Shown here piece by piece: positions 43,769 through 54,138 of a stretch of DNA of 64,000 bases. The notes beneath the pieces are model-generated. The model had not been told where the DNA came from. It did not search any database and saw only the letters and a list, made by a program, of their open reading frames with translations. Made by a program: the position numbers and the translations under genes. Each line of letters starts with the position of its first letter. Within the stretch, counting starts at the first letter, position 1. The DNA is from Acidobacteriota bacterium (GTDB lineage: Bacteria; Acidobacteriota; Blastocatellia; RBC074), in the NCBI GenBank assembly GCA_016710075.1, contig JADJLO010000015.1, positions 1 to 64,000 of the forward strand, in the 5' to 3' direction.

Positions 43769-44059
43769 CTATTCGGATTGAAGGCGTAAACGCTCGATCA
43801 TCTCGGTCAATCTATCGACATCGAGCTTTGCCTCGGTAATCGAGCGTTTGCTGGCCATATAACTCTGCCAGTATTGGCTGTCGGCAATGGGTTTGATTTT
43901 TTCTTCGCCGACGGCGCTGGCCATCAGAGCGATGATGATGCCAGAAACCTGTGTGTGCTCGACGTAACGAGCGATGACACTGTAGGCCAGTTCGGCGGAG
44001 TCGCGATTCCACTCCAGATCGACCTTCGTTTGTTCTTCCGTGTTGAGAGGATCTTCCAT
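43769..44059 (-). CDS. Hypothetical 96-residue protein coupled to ygfZ
   Basis: Starts 3 bases after the ygfZ stop, so it is likely translated with it. Mostly helical and acidic, with a middle hydrophobic stretch (VSGIIIALMASAVG) that could be a membrane helix, and no Cys. It ends in a Leu/Arg-rich helix (ERLRLQSE). No family recognised. Given its place at the end of an Fe-S protein island, it may be an accessory factor for that system. Confidence 0.6.
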   Translation of the reverse strand: MEDPLNTEEQTKVDLEWNRDSAELAYSVIARYVEHTQVSGIIIALMASAVGEEKIKPIADSQYWQSYMASKRSITEAKLDVDRLTEMIERLRLQSE

Positions 44060-44062
44060 GGC

Positions 44063-45094
44063 TTATTTTCCGATGAATGGCGGCTCGACAAGCCGGGCTC
44101 GCCCCGTTTCAATCTCGCCCGATTTAAGCGTGAATTCCGTTCCGGCCTCAAGGTAGTAGCGATGCACATAACCAAGTGCGATTGGGCGATCAAGTGCAAT
44201 GCTGTGAGTGCTGCTGGTGATCTCGCCGACCTTCTTTCCATCAGCGGCAAAAAGTTCAGTTCCGGCTGAGGGTGGAGATTCGGCATCGATGAGAAAGCCC
44301 CTGAGGCGTTTGGCAGGCTGGCCGCGCCAGTGGATGCGGGCGATCACTTCCTGACCCAGATAGCAGCCCTTGGTATAGCTGACGGCTTCGTTCAGTTCCG
44401 ATTCGAGGATGATGTAATTCTCGCCGGCATCGACACCCTCGCGAGGCACACCCGCCTCGATGCGAGCCGTTTCAAATGCCTCGGCACTTGCCATCCGGAC
44501 CCCAAAATTACTGCCGCCCATTAGTAACTGATCAATCAGCTCGACCTTTCGCGATGATTCAACGAAAAGATCAAAGCCGGTTTCACCGCAGCGGCTGTGG
44601 CGGGTAATCGTCACACTCATTCCTGTGATCGATGCTTTGGCCAAATCATAACTAACCGTGCCTGAAAATGATTTGTCTGTCAGAGCCTCCAACAGCCCCG
44701 CTGATTGCGGTCCCTGAAGCGAGAGAAGGGAAATCTCGTCGCTCACATCCTTGACGAAGAACTCTCCGGCAGGAACGAAACGGCTCAGATTTTTGAAGAC
44801 CTTTTCGCGATTGATCTGGTCGAGTTCGATCAGCAGATGTTCGCCGGTATTGTAGATGCGGGCCAGAGCAGAAAGCTTACCCTGAAGTGTGGGGAAGGCC
44901 GCAAGAACTCCGTGGCCCGGTTCCAGAGTTTTGACGTCGTTGCTCACCAGGCCGTTGAGAAACTGGACGGAGTTTTTGCCTCTCAACTCCAGCTTTCCGG
45001 CCGCAGAGAAGTCGATCATACCCACGCCATTTCTGATCGCGGAATACCCCTCTCTCGTTTTACCGGATTCATTCTGCAAGACCGTTTGAGTCAT
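44063..45094 (-). CDS. ygfZ: YgfZ/GcvT-fold folate-dependent Fe-S maintenance protein
   Basis: 343 residues of the GcvT aminomethyltransferase fold. The YgfZ hallmark KGCYLGQEVIARIHWRG is present near residue 235, which separates it from true glycine-cleavage T proteins. YgfZ uses tetrahydrofolate to support repair or assembly of Fe-S enzymes under oxidative stress (such as MiaB and succinate dehydrogenase). The neighbours are rubrerythrin and other Fe-S genes, consistent with that role. It starts at ATG 45094, close behind the DUF3501 gene, with a 9-bp repeat pair between them. Confidence 0.9.
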   Translation of the reverse strand: MTQTVLQNESGKTREGYSAIRNGVGMIDFSAAGKLELRGKNSVQFLNGLVSNDVKTLEPGHGVLAAFPTLQGKLSALARIYNTGEHLLIELDQINREKVFKNLSRFVPAGEFFVKDVSDEISLLSLQGPQSAGLLEALTDKSFSGTVSYDLAKASITGMSVTITRHSRCGETGFDLFVESSRKVELIDQLLMGGSNFGVRMASAEAFETARIEAGVPREGVDAGENYIILESELNEAVSYTKGCYLGQEVIARIHWRGQPAKRLRGFLIDAESPPSAGTELFAADGKKVGEITSSTHSIALDRPIALGYVHRYYLEAGTEFTLKSGEIETGRARLVEPPFIGK

Positions 45095-45125
45095 CTAAGT
45101 ATGTATTTCACGATGAGAAAAGAAA

Positions 45126-45201
45126 GATTACGAAATAAACGAAACAAACAAAAAGAAAAAGGGGAGAAGTTTTGTAATCTGCTTCATTTGTTTATTTGTT
45201 T
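45126..45201. repeat. Inverted pair of 9-bp degenerate repeats (copy C)
   Basis: GATTACGAAATAAACGAAAC (from 45126) and its complement near 45174-45201 lie between ygfZ and the DUF3501 gene. The right arm runs into the DUF3501 stop and its last codons. Confidence 0.65.
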
Positions 45202-45776
45202 AAATCGTCAATAAGCTCTTTGAGGATAACGCCGTCTATCAGGGCGGAATGGTTGTAGTTCGGGTGCTCGATGACCAGTTTTGCCTGGGCCCTGCCACTC
45301 GTGAATGCCTCGCGCTGGGCGTCGGTGAATCTGAAACGGAGGTATTGAACCGCGCTGATGCGGCGGTCGTCGCTCTGCCCCTCTTCGAAGATGGCAGGCA
45401 GCCGTTCATCACCAAGCTGCAGAAAGACATGCTCGCCGGAGTTTACTCCATGAAACCCGGTTATCTCTTGGCGGATTCTGGCCGGATCAAGGATCTCTAT
45501 AAACATGGTCGCGGCAATCTCGTTCTCTTCAGGGAGGAGCTTGTTGTAGGTGTCTATTTCGTGTCTGATCGCCGTTTCATCGACCAGTCGCTCAGACCGC
45601 ATCATCTCCTGGACCTGATTGAGAACCGTGTCGTGATTCTCAAAGACCAGCGTGATGGTCGGCCCGATGCCGATGCGGCGTCTTTTTTTGAGCTCGATTA
45701 TTCTTCTGCGGAAATCGCTGCGTATCTTTTCATACTGTGCGATATCGAGAATCTCGGACTCTGATACTTTGTTCAT
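45192..45776 (-). CDS. DUF3501 family protein
   Basis: 194 residues from ATG 45776 (GTGAGG just upstream), four bases after the end of the Fe-S protein gene. It starts SESEILDIAQYEKIRSDFRRRIIELKKRRRI and keeps the family's GPTITLVFENHDTVLNQVQEMMR, RQEITGFHGVNSGEHVFLQL and RFRFTDAQREAF blocks. DUF3501, rubrerythrin and an HdrD-like Fe-S protein are a recurring gene set in bacteria, linked to oxidative stress defence of Fe-S enzymes; the biochemical role is unknown. The 3' end is formed by the 9-bp repeat. Confidence 0.85.
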   Translation of the reverse strand: MNKVSESEILDIAQYEKIRSDFRRRIIELKKRRRIGIGPTITLVFENHDTVLNQVQEMMRSERLVDETAIRHEIDTYNKLLPEENEIAATMFIEILDPARIRQEITGFHGVNSGEHVFLQLGDERLPAIFEEGQSDDRRISAVQYLRFRFTDAQREAFTSGRAQAKLVIEHPNYNHSALIDGVILKELIDDLNK

Positions 45777-45780
45777 AACC

Positions 45781-47097
45781 TCACTTCTCAATGTCGATGC
45801 CGTAAGCTTTGGCAATTGCTTCGATTGGATGAATGGTCTTTTTGCCGGTGCCCTGTTCGATCTGGAGTCCCGCAAGCGAGCAGTCGGTCAACACTGTATC
45901 GGCGCCCGATTCGTTGACTCCGCGATGAAGCCCCCGCGCGACCTTCTGCGAGAGATCGAAATATTCCTTCTTCATCGCCCATGTTCCGTCATGACCGGAG
46001 CAGCCCTTGTCAATGAACGTCACTTCAGCGCCGGCCAGCCGGAGCGCCTCGATCGTCTTCGCTCCAATCGCCTGGTATCTCAAGTGGCAGGGCTGGTGAT
46101 AAGCCACTTTGCCGAGTTTTACGGAAAAGTCTTTGACCAGCTTTCCTTCGCTGTTGAGTTTAACCAGATATTCCGAAAGATCGAAGACACGCTTTGAAAT
46201 TTCGATGGCCTGCTCGCGCTCTTCGCCCTTGAGGTAATCGATGTACTCTTTTTTGAGCATCATCCCGCAGGTGGGCTCGGGGATGACTATGTCGTATCCT
46301 TTGCGGACGTAGGGCAGCAGCAGTTTGACGTTGTCGCGGAAGTGATCGAGCGCAAGATCCACGCGGCCGCTGTCAAGATAAGGCATGCCGCAGCAGCGCT
46401 GACCAGCCGGATCCTCGACTTCGACGCCGTTCTTCTGTAGAACCCTGACTGCCGCTTTGCCTATCTGCGGTTCGTTGTAATTGACGACGCAGGTATGGAA
46501 GAGCGCCACCTTGAGATCGGTCCTTGCCGTGAATGAGGCGTCCGAAACGTTCTTCCTGAACCACCTTTCGAAGGTCTGAGCGTGGAAATTGGGCAGAATC
46601 TTGTCGCGATGAACGCCGATGGTCTTCTCCATGAGCACCCGGTTCAGGCTGTTTTTGTTGGCGAAATTGATGAGCGGAGCGAAAGTGCTCGCCAGCGGAC
46701 CGATCTGGTCCGGGCTGCCAAGCATCCTGTCACGCAACTCCAGTCCCTCTTCTTTAACTTCTATCGCCCGCGCTCGCATGACCACCTTGGGAATGTCTAT
46801 CAGAAACTTGTGCGGCGGAGTATATGGGCATTTGATGAAGCAGAGCTTGCAGTTGTAGCAGAGATCGACGAACTCCCCGACCTGGGCTTTCGTCAGCTTG
46901 TCCGGATCGGTGTCGACCTCATCGCTGTCGAAGTGCTCAAAGAGTTTCGGAAAGCCGGGGCAAAGGTTGAAGCAGAGGCGGCAGGAGTTGCAGACGTCGT
47001 ACTGACGTCGAAGCTCCTTGTCCAGCGCCCGGGAATCCCAGTATTCGGGCTTATCCCATTCAACCGCGGCAGATGTCAGATCGCCTTGTTCAAGCAT
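45781..47097 (-). CDS. HdrD/GlpC-like Fe-S oxidoreductase
   Basis: 438 residues. Two [4Fe-4S] binding motifs, CNSCRLCFNLCP (about 36-47) and CYNCKLCFIKCPYTPPH (about 80-96), are followed by two CCG-type cysteine domains; QRCCGMPYLDSG and KGCSGHDGTW are seen. Typical of heterodisulfide-reductase D- or GlpC-like electron carriers that work with a quinone or flavoprotein partner. It lies between rubrerythrin and DUF3501 in the conserved set, suggesting it reduces rubrerythrin or a related peroxide-scavenging system; this is inference from gene order. Confidence 0.9.
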   Translation of the reverse strand: MLEQGDLTSAAVEWDKPEYWDSRALDKELRRQYDVCNSCRLCFNLCPGFPKLFEHFDSDEVDTDPDKLTKAQVGEFVDLCYNCKLCFIKCPYTPPHKFLIDIPKVVMRARAIEVKEEGLELRDRMLGSPDQIGPLASTFAPLINFANKNSLNRVLMEKTIGVHRDKILPNFHAQTFERWFRKNVSDASFTARTDLKVALFHTCVVNYNEPQIGKAAVRVLQKNGVEVEDPAGQRCCGMPYLDSGRVDLALDHFRDNVKLLLPYVRKGYDIVIPEPTCGMMLKKEYIDYLKGEEREQAIEISKRVFDLSEYLVKLNSEGKLVKDFSVKLGKVAYHQPCHLRYQAIGAKTIEALRLAGAEVTFIDKGCSGHDGTWAMKKEYFDLSQKVARGLHRGVNESGADTVLTDCSLAGLQIEQGTGKKTIHPIEAIAKAYGIDIEK

Positions 47098-47123
47098 GAT
47101 GGTTCACGGATGGAAGAAGATAA

Positions 47124-47296
47124 GATTACGAAACAGACGGAATAAACGAAACAAACGAAAATATTAATGTGATCACGATCATTATGCAAGATCACCATAA
47201 TTGCTCGTCAGACAAGATAATTGAGATTCACTGACCATACTATATTAAGCTTTATTTTCGTTTGTTTCGTTTATTTATTCCGGCTGTTTCGTAATC
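47124..47296. repeat. Inverted pair of 9-bp degenerate repeats (copy D)
   Basis: Left arm 47124-47162 (GATTACGAAACAGACGGAAT and onward) and right arm 47254-47296 (complement, ending CTGTTTCGTAATC) flank about 90 bases between rubrerythrin and the Fe-S protein gene. Confidence 0.75.
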
Positions 47297-47302
47297 TATG
47301 TT

Positions 47303-47722
47303 TTATGAAATTGAATCAAGGCCCTTCTGGAAGCGGCCGGCGTGTGATTTCTCGGCGCGGGCAAGGGTCTCGAACCACTCGGAGATCTCCTCAAAACCTT
47401 CCTCGCGGGCGGTTCTGGCAAATGCCGGATACATCTCGGTGTACTCATAGGTCTCACCTGCAATTGCCGCCTTGAGATTGACGCTGGTCGCTCCGATGGG
47501 CTCGCCTGTGGCGGGATCGCCTACCTCTTTGATGTAATCGAGATGGCCGTGAGCATGACCCGTTTCACCTTCGGCGGTGTCGCGGAACAGACCGGCTATG
47601 TCGGGAAATCCTTCGACATCAGCCTGGCGTGCGAAATAAAGATAACGACGGTTGGCCTGCGATTCTCCAGCAAAGGCATGTTTCAAATTTTCGTGAGTTT
47701 TACTTCCGGCAAGATTAGGCAT
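47303..47722 (-). CDS. Rubrerythrin (di-iron peroxidase), short form
   Basis: 139 residues. Four-helix di-iron domain with the ferritin-like pattern: HAFAGESQANRRYLYFARQAD, ETGHAHGHL, ETYEYTEMYPAFARTAREEG and ARAEKSHAGRF carry the Glu/His ligands. The C-terminal rubredoxin domain of classical rubrerythrin is missing, so an outside electron donor such as the HdrD-like protein is expected. It reduces hydrogen peroxide. AGGAGG lies just before ATG 47722. Confidence 0.92.
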   Translation of the reverse strand: MPNLAGSKTHENLKHAFAGESQANRRYLYFARQADVEGFPDIAGLFRDTAEGETGHAHGHLDYIKEVGDPATGEPIGATSVNLKAAIAGETYEYTEMYPAFARTAREEGFEEISEWFETLARAEKSHAGRFQKGLDSIS

Positions 47723-47795
47723 GTACTTCCTCCTTAGAGATTTGTTTTAAAATTATAAGCTGACTCTACCATCGAGATTATGATCCAGGTCCATC

Positions 47796-47861
47796 AAAAA
47801 GACAAAGACACAAGTCCATAAAATCACCCTGAGGTGAAACAATCAGGACTTTGTGTCTTTG
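47796..47861 (-). terminator. Terminator between erpA and rubrerythrin
   Basis: Complementary arms 47803-47817 and 47846-47861 (15 bp with one bulged base), followed on the minus strand by CTTTTTG. An inner hairpin (ATCACC/GGTGA) sits in the loop. It partly separates erpA from the rubrerythrin unit. Confidence 0.7.
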
Positions 47862-47896
47862 GCATGACAAACACTGGTTGTGTCTTGAACCCTGAA

Positions 47897-48226
47897 CTAA
47901 GCGGAGAACGAAGTGCCGCAGCCGCAGCCGCCGCTTGAATTCGGGTTGTTGAAAGTGAAGCCCGAGCCCATGACGCTGTTCACATAATCGATCTGAACGC
48001 CATCCAGGTACTGGGCGCTGAACATATCCACGAAGAGCCGCAGGTTGCCGGCCTCGACAACCTCGTCGGTGGCCTGAGGGGCTTCTTCAATGTTCATAGC
48101 ATACTGGAAACCCGAGCATCCGCCCGGAACGACACGGACGCGCAGCCCGCCTTCGTTGTTGATATTTTCCGCTTCGAGGAATTTCTGGACCTCAACGGCC
48201 GCTGATTCGGTTACTGTCAGATTCAT
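47897..48226 (-). CDS. erpA: Iron-sulfur cluster insertion protein (ErpA/IscA type)
   Basis: 109 residues, A-type Fe-S carrier that hands [2Fe-2S] or [4Fe-4S] clusters to target enzymes. The three Cys ligands are seen in GGCSGFQY (1) and the C-terminal GCGCGTSF (2). Length and the SAQYLDGVQIDYV block are standard. AGGAG precedes ATG 48226. It is the third gene of the Fe-S island after the SufR-like and Mrp genes, 155 bases downstream of mrp. Confidence 0.93.
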   Translation of the reverse strand: MNLTVTESAAVEVQKFLEAENINNEGGLRVRVVPGGCSGFQYAMNIEEAPQATDEVVEAGNLRLFVDMFSAQYLDGVQIDYVNSVMGSGFTFNNPNSSGGCGCGTSFSA

Positions 48227-48380
48227 CTTCAGATTCTCCTTTATTGTATCTGCTGAATATTATTGATTGCCATCAAAAGGCCATCCTGCGGCCATCAAGC
48301 CTGTTGATAATCCTGATGATAGCGGTCGTAAAAAAGAGCGTCAACGCCAGCGCACGCCTGAGCGCGCCGCCGGGATAATT

Positions 48381-49493
<1,113 letters not shown>

Positions 49494-49534
49494 CTCTTCT
49501 CCATGCTCTTAATGCTCTGAATGCCCTGAATGCT

Positions 49535-50212
49535 TTAATCACTGCTCTTTCTTGATGTAATCTGAGTCAGCGCCGTGGGCATGATTCTGAATTCGCACAT
49601 CCGCGCGCCGTCAACGATCCTGCATTCGCGCACGACTTCGCAGCCCAGAGTCTCCTGGTAAACCCTCATCTCCTCTTCGCAGACTATCGGGTACCGCGCG
49701 GCCACGTTTTCCGTCGGGCAGTTGCGATGCCTCAGCCGGTATGATCCGTCTTTCAAACGCCGGGCATCGGCCAGATAACCGTTCGAATTGATCGTTTTGG
49801 TGAGAATCTTCACGCTCTCATCAAAACTGGCCCCATCCAGATCTTTTCTGATGCGCTCGATCAGTTCGTTTGTCCGGGCGGCTATCACGTTTTCGAGCCC
49901 CTCGTCTCCGAACTGCCGCTGAATCTGCAGCAGCAGATCCCTGGCGAACTCGTCGTAATTCTGCGGGAAAAAGCACCGGGCTTTGTCTGTCAGCTTGTAG
50001 ATGAATCTCGGGCGCCCTCTCTCATGACGCTCCTCCACATAACTGATCAGCCCATCGCTCTCGAGCAGACTCAAATGGCGGCGGACGCAGACCTTCGAAA
50101 CGGCAAGCTCCTGCGCTAGCTGCTCGACACTCATCGCTCCGTTCGTCTTCAATAAATCGACGATCGAACTCCGCGACTCCTTTAATATGTTTTCTACTGA
50201 TGCTACTGACAC
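49535..50212 (-). CDS. SufR-like Fe-S sensing transcriptional regulator
   Basis: 225 residues. N-terminal winged helix-turn-helix (AMSVEQLAQELAVSKVCVRRHLSLLESDGLI, about 27-58) followed by a helical domain and a C-terminal Cys set (NCPTENVAARYPIVCEEE, LGCEVVREC, RMCEF). This is the architecture of SufR, which binds an Fe-S cluster and represses Fe-S assembly genes. It starts at GTG 50212 with no strong ribosome site. Divergent from korA and upstream of mrp-erpA, so it probably controls one or both directions. Confidence 0.8.
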   Translation of the reverse strand: MSVASVENILKESRSSIVDLLKTNGAMSVEQLAQELAVSKVCVRRHLSLLESDGLISYVEERHERGRPRFIYKLTDKARCFFPQNYDEFARDLLLQIQRQFGDEGLENVIAARTNELIERIRKDLDGASFDESVKILTKTINSNGYLADARRLKDGSYRLRHRNCPTENVAARYPIVCEEEMRVYQETLGCEVVRECRIVDGARMCEFRIMPTALTQITSRKSSD

Positions 50213-50240
50213 ATTCCGATGATATTCACCGGGAGGTATT

Positions 50241-50268
50241 TTGTCAACTTTTCGGTTTTTTAAATAAT
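50241..50268 (+). promoter_or_regulatory. Candidate promoter for korA
   Basis: TTGTCA (50241-50246) and AATAAT (50263-50268) with a 16-base spacer, in AT-rich DNA between the divergent SufR-like and korA genes. It would give a leader of about 235 bases before korA. Confidence 0.35.
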
Positions 50269-50511
50269 TTTTTCTGAGACGTGCGCTTTAACAATTGCCA
50301 TGTTATATTTCGGTTTGATCTAATAGGACTTTGCCCAGCGAATCGAACCCCTATCCGTTTAGCGAGCGATCACTGATCCGGTCCGCCTTTAAGGTATCAG
50401 GTGACCCGGACCAGGTGAGGCCATCAGGATGTGGCGCCAGGTGATTAGTAGAGAAGCAGTGGGACAGGGAAAAAGATCGCCATAAAACACAATGGAGTTG
50501 GTACAAATACG

Positions 50512-52370
50512 ATGTCAGCAACAACGACAGAAGACCCCAGATCAATAGAGCCGCAGTTTGAAGAGGTTGAAACGGTGACGATACGTTTCGCCGGGGATTC
50601 GGGAGATGGCATGCAGATCACCGGAACCCAGTTCACCTCGACCTCTGCAATCATAGGAAACGACATTTCGACTCTGCCCGATTTTCCGGCCGAGATCCGT
50701 GCTCCGGCCGGGAGCCTTCCCGGCGTTTCGGGGTACCAGTTGAATTTCAGCAGCCGGGAAATTCACACGCCCGGGGATGAGCCCAACGTGCTGGTGGCGA
50801 TGAATCCTGCCGCGTTGAAAGTCAACCTCGAGGATCTGGAACCGGGCGGCATCCTTGTCCTGAATACAGACGAATTCACTGACAACAATCTGAAGAAGGC
50901 GGGATATACCGTCAATCCGCTCGCAGACGATTCACTGCACGGCTACAGGCTTTTCCAACTGCCGATCACCTCGAACACGATGAAAGCGCTTGAGACGTCA
51001 AGCCTGCCGTTCAAGCAGCAGGAGCGCTGCAAGAACTTTTATGCGCTTGGTTTGATGTACTGGCTTTACGACCGTCCGATGGAGCCGACGCTGAAATGGG
51101 TCGAAGAGAAGTTCGGCAACAAGCCCGCAATTGCAGAGGCCAATGTCATGGCCCTCAAGGCGGGCTACAATTACGCCGATACGACGGAAATTTTCACTAC
51201 TTCGTACAAAGTCGGCAAGGCGAAGATCAAGCCGGGCAAATATCGAAATATCACAGGAAACGAGGCGACGGCGATCGGGTTTGTGGCTGCGGCACAGTTG
51301 ACTGGGCGGCCGTTATTCTATGGCAGCTATCCGATCACACCGGCAACCGACATTCTGCATGAGCTTTCAAAGCACAAGAATTTCGGAGTCAAGACATTCC
51401 AGGCCGAAGATGAGATTGCTGCGATCGGCTCGGCGATTGGCGCGGCATTTGCCGGCCACATCGGGCTGACCGGGACGAGCGGGCCCGGAGTTGCGCTCAA
51501 ATCCGAAGCGATTGGTCTGGCTGTCATGACCGAGCTGCCGCTGGTGATTATCGACGTTCAGCGCGGAGGCCCCTCGACGGGGCTGCCGACCAAGACCGAG
51601 CAGGCTGATCTGTTGCAGGCGATGTTTGGCCGCAACAGCGAAAGCCCGGTCGGTATTGTCGCTCCGGCGACTCCTGGTGATTGCTTCAAGATGGCGATTG
51701 AAGCCGTCCGGCTCGCGACGAAATATATGGCGCCGGTCTTCTTCCTCTCGGACGGTTATCTGGCCAATGGCTCGGAGCCGTGGGAGATTCCTCGCATCGA
51801 AGATCTGCCACAGATGAAGGTCGAGTTCAGAACGGAGACGGAAGGTTTCTTCCCCTACCTGCGCGATGAGAAGACCTTGTCGCGTCCGTGGGCGATACCC
51901 GGGACTCCCGGGCTTGAACATCGCATCGGCGGAATCGAAAAACAGCACATCACGGGCAATGTCAGTTACGATCCCGATAATCATGATTTCATGGTTCGAC
52001 TGCGTGCCGAGAAGATAGAGCGGATGCAGCAGGACATCCCGGATCTTGAAGTTTTCGGCGCCCCTCAAGGGAAGGTGCTGGTGCTCGGCTGGGGCTCGAC
52101 CTACGGTTCAATCACGACGGCCGTCGACCAGCTTCAGGAGCAGGGACTGGCGGTCTCGAGCGCCCACCTGCGATACCTGAATCCCTTCCCGAAGATCTTG
52201 GTGAAGTTCTCAGGTCCTTTGATAAGGTAATCATCCCCGAACTCAACCTCGGTCAGCTTTCGATGCTGATTCGCGCCAGATTTCTGGTGGACGCAGTCAG
52301 TTTCTCCAAGGTCAAGGGGAAACCTTTCAAAGTCTCCGAACTGATTAAAAAGGTCAAGGAATATATTTAA
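50512..52370 (+). pseudogene. korA: 2-oxoacid:ferredoxin oxidoreductase alpha subunit, one frameshift
   Basis: Oxidises 2-oxoglutarate (or a related 2-oxoacid) with CoA to acyl-CoA, passing electrons to ferredoxin; thiamine-dependent and oxygen-sensitive. The gamma domain at the N-terminus (RFAGDSGDGMQITG, about 24-37) is fused to the alpha domain (YPITPATDILHELSKH, with the YPITP motif near 260; TGTSGPGVALKSEAIGLA). The frame changes near 52195 (an AAGATCTT where AAGGATCTT restores it); after it the C-terminus reads VLRSFDKVIIPELNLGQLSMLIR to VKEYI, ending at 52370. With one base added it is complete at about 619 residues. Confidence 0.87.
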
Positions 52371-52427
52371 CTCGATGGCCCGGGGCTTGACGGCCCCCGG
52401 CTCTCGCCAGGAAATACCAACACTACC

Positions 52428-53415
52428 ATGAGCGAAAACGGAAATAAGACAAACCCGACAAATGGTCAAACGCCAGTAAAACTGACGCGCAAGGATTTTC
52501 AGACCGATCAGGAAGTACGCTGGTGCCCCGGGTGCGGCGACTACTCGATTCTGGCGCAGGTTCAGAAGGTGATGCCGGAACTCAACATTCCGAGAGAGAT
52601 TTCACACCATTCACGGGCGTGCGCCGGCATTTGCAACCGGCGTCAAGCTGGCCAATCCGAAATTGCAGGTCTGGGTGATCACCGGAGACGGAGACGCACT
52701 GTCGATCGGCGGAAACCATTTCATCCACGCGCTTCGCCGCAACATCGACCTCAAGATCATTCTCTTCAATAATCGTATCTACGGCCTGACCAAGGGGCAG
52801 TATTCGCCGACATCCGAATTCGGCAAAAAGAACAAATCGGCTCCAATGGGAACGATCGACTATCCGATCAACCCGCTGAGCCTGGCCTTCGCCGCCGAGG
52901 CCACCTTCGTCGCCCGCGCGATGGATACCGAACCGAAAAACCTGTCGACGATGATCGAACGACTGGCCGCGCACAAGGGCTCCGGCTTCCTCGAAGTCTA
53001 CCAGAATTGCAACATCTTCAATGACGGCGCATTCAAGCCTTTTTCAGAAAGGGAAGTCAAAGAAGACAAGATGATCCTGCTCGAGCACGGCAAACCTCTC
53101 CTTTTCGGCAAGAATAAGGAGAAGGGAATTCACAACAAAGGTGTCCTTCCCGAAGTCGTTACCCTCGGCGAAAAAGGATACACTGTTGACGATATACTGG
53201 TTCATGATGAAAAATCATTAGAACCGACGCTGTCTTATATTTTAGGTAGATTGCAGTATCCGGAGTTCCCGGTTCCGATGGGTGTTTTTCGCGCCGTCGA
53301 AAGACCGACCTACGAAGAGTTGCTTGCAGGTCAGATTTCGACCTCCATCAGCTCTCAAGGCACCGGCAGTCTCGATAATCTGATTAACAGTGGTGAAACC
53401 TGGGAAATTCACTGA
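52428..53415 (+). pseudogene. korB: 2-oxoacid:ferredoxin oxidoreductase beta subunit with ~65-nt deletion
   Basis: The beta subunit binds thiamine pyrophosphate and one [4Fe-4S] cluster. Cluster motif WCPGCGDYSI (about 33-42), TPP motif GDGDALSIGGNHF, and a later QNCNIF Cys are seen. Between PRE (near 52597) and FHTIHGRAPAFATG (from 52600) about 22 residues are missing; they normally include the conserved GIGCSSRFPYY cysteine, and a frameshift is left. The remaining halves match the family well. Either a true deletion or an assembly gap is possible. Confidence 0.85.
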
Positions 53416-53433
53416 TTCCGAATCATTCAAGCT

Positions 53434-53993
53434 ATGTCCATACTATCGAACATCATCAACGCAGCAAAAGAAGTCATCGAGGTGGCTCACACCACGGCGC
53501 AGGGAATGAGCGTGACTCTGAGTCACATCCCGACCAAAAAGAGACGGTCAGCTATCCTGAGGATGCGGTGACCATCTACCGCCGCTTCCGCGGCGAGCAT
53601 TTCCTCGATGTTAACGAAGACGGCAAGGAGAAATGCGTTTCCTGCTTCCTCTGCGCGGCGGCCTGCCCGGCCGACGCGATCTACATCGAGGGCGCCGAAG
53701 ATGCTCGTTCATACGAAGAACGCCATTCGATGGATCATCGCTACGCGAAGATCTACCAGATAGATTACGGTCGCTGCATTCTCTGCGGCTTCTGTGTCGA
53801 TGCCTGCCCGACCGATGCCATCAACCATGGCCATAATTTCGAGTGGGCTGTCTATACCCCCGGCGAGATGGTCAAGGACAAGGAATACCTCCTGGCCAAC
53901 AAGTGGCGCGAACCGGACGTCACTCCGAACGAGAATCAACGCCACCTCGCGGCAAAACAGAAGATGGGCAAGCTCAATATCATCCTCAAGTAA
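53434..53993 (+). pseudogene. Two-[4Fe-4S] ferredoxin (NuoI-like), one frameshift
   Basis: Electron acceptor for the KorAB enzyme or a NuoI-type subunit. ATG 53434 reads SILSNIINAAKEVIEVAHTTAQGM, then a frame change near 53545 in AAAAAGAGACGG. The conserved part holds CVSCFLCAAACPADAIYIEG and CILCGFCVDACPTDAINHGH (two 4Fe-4S sites), with the NuoI-like spacing and YRRFRGEHFL leader. Full length is about 186 residues if one base is restored. It follows korB by 19 bases in the same operon. Confidence 0.85.
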
Positions 53994-54002
53994 AGACAGT
54001 CC

Positions 54003-54138
54003 AAAGTCTAAAGTTTAAAGTTTAAAGTCCAAAGTTTAAAGATCGTATCTCCAAGTCCTCTGACCTGATCAGGTGGCCTGGAAATACGATCTTTAAACTT
54101 TAAACTTTACTTTGAACTATGGACTTTAAACTTTAAAC
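54003..54138. repeat. Inverted pair of AAAGTTT-type heptad arrays
   Basis: AAAGTCTAAAGTTTAAAGTT-like heptads at 54003-54041 and their complement at 54090-54138. The centre also pairs (AAAGATCGTAT with ATACGATCTTT). Between the convergent ferredoxin and MFS genes; the right arm carries the MFS stop codon. Confidence 0.75.

Noticed and set aside
44063..45094. Glycine cleavage T protein (gcvT)
   Set aside because: The KGCYLGQE motif and short length mark YgfZ; no gcvH or gcvP is nearby.
54003..54138. CRISPR-like repeat array
   Set aside because: Units are 7 bp and contiguous without unique spacers, and no cas gene is nearby; it is a microsatellite-type array.
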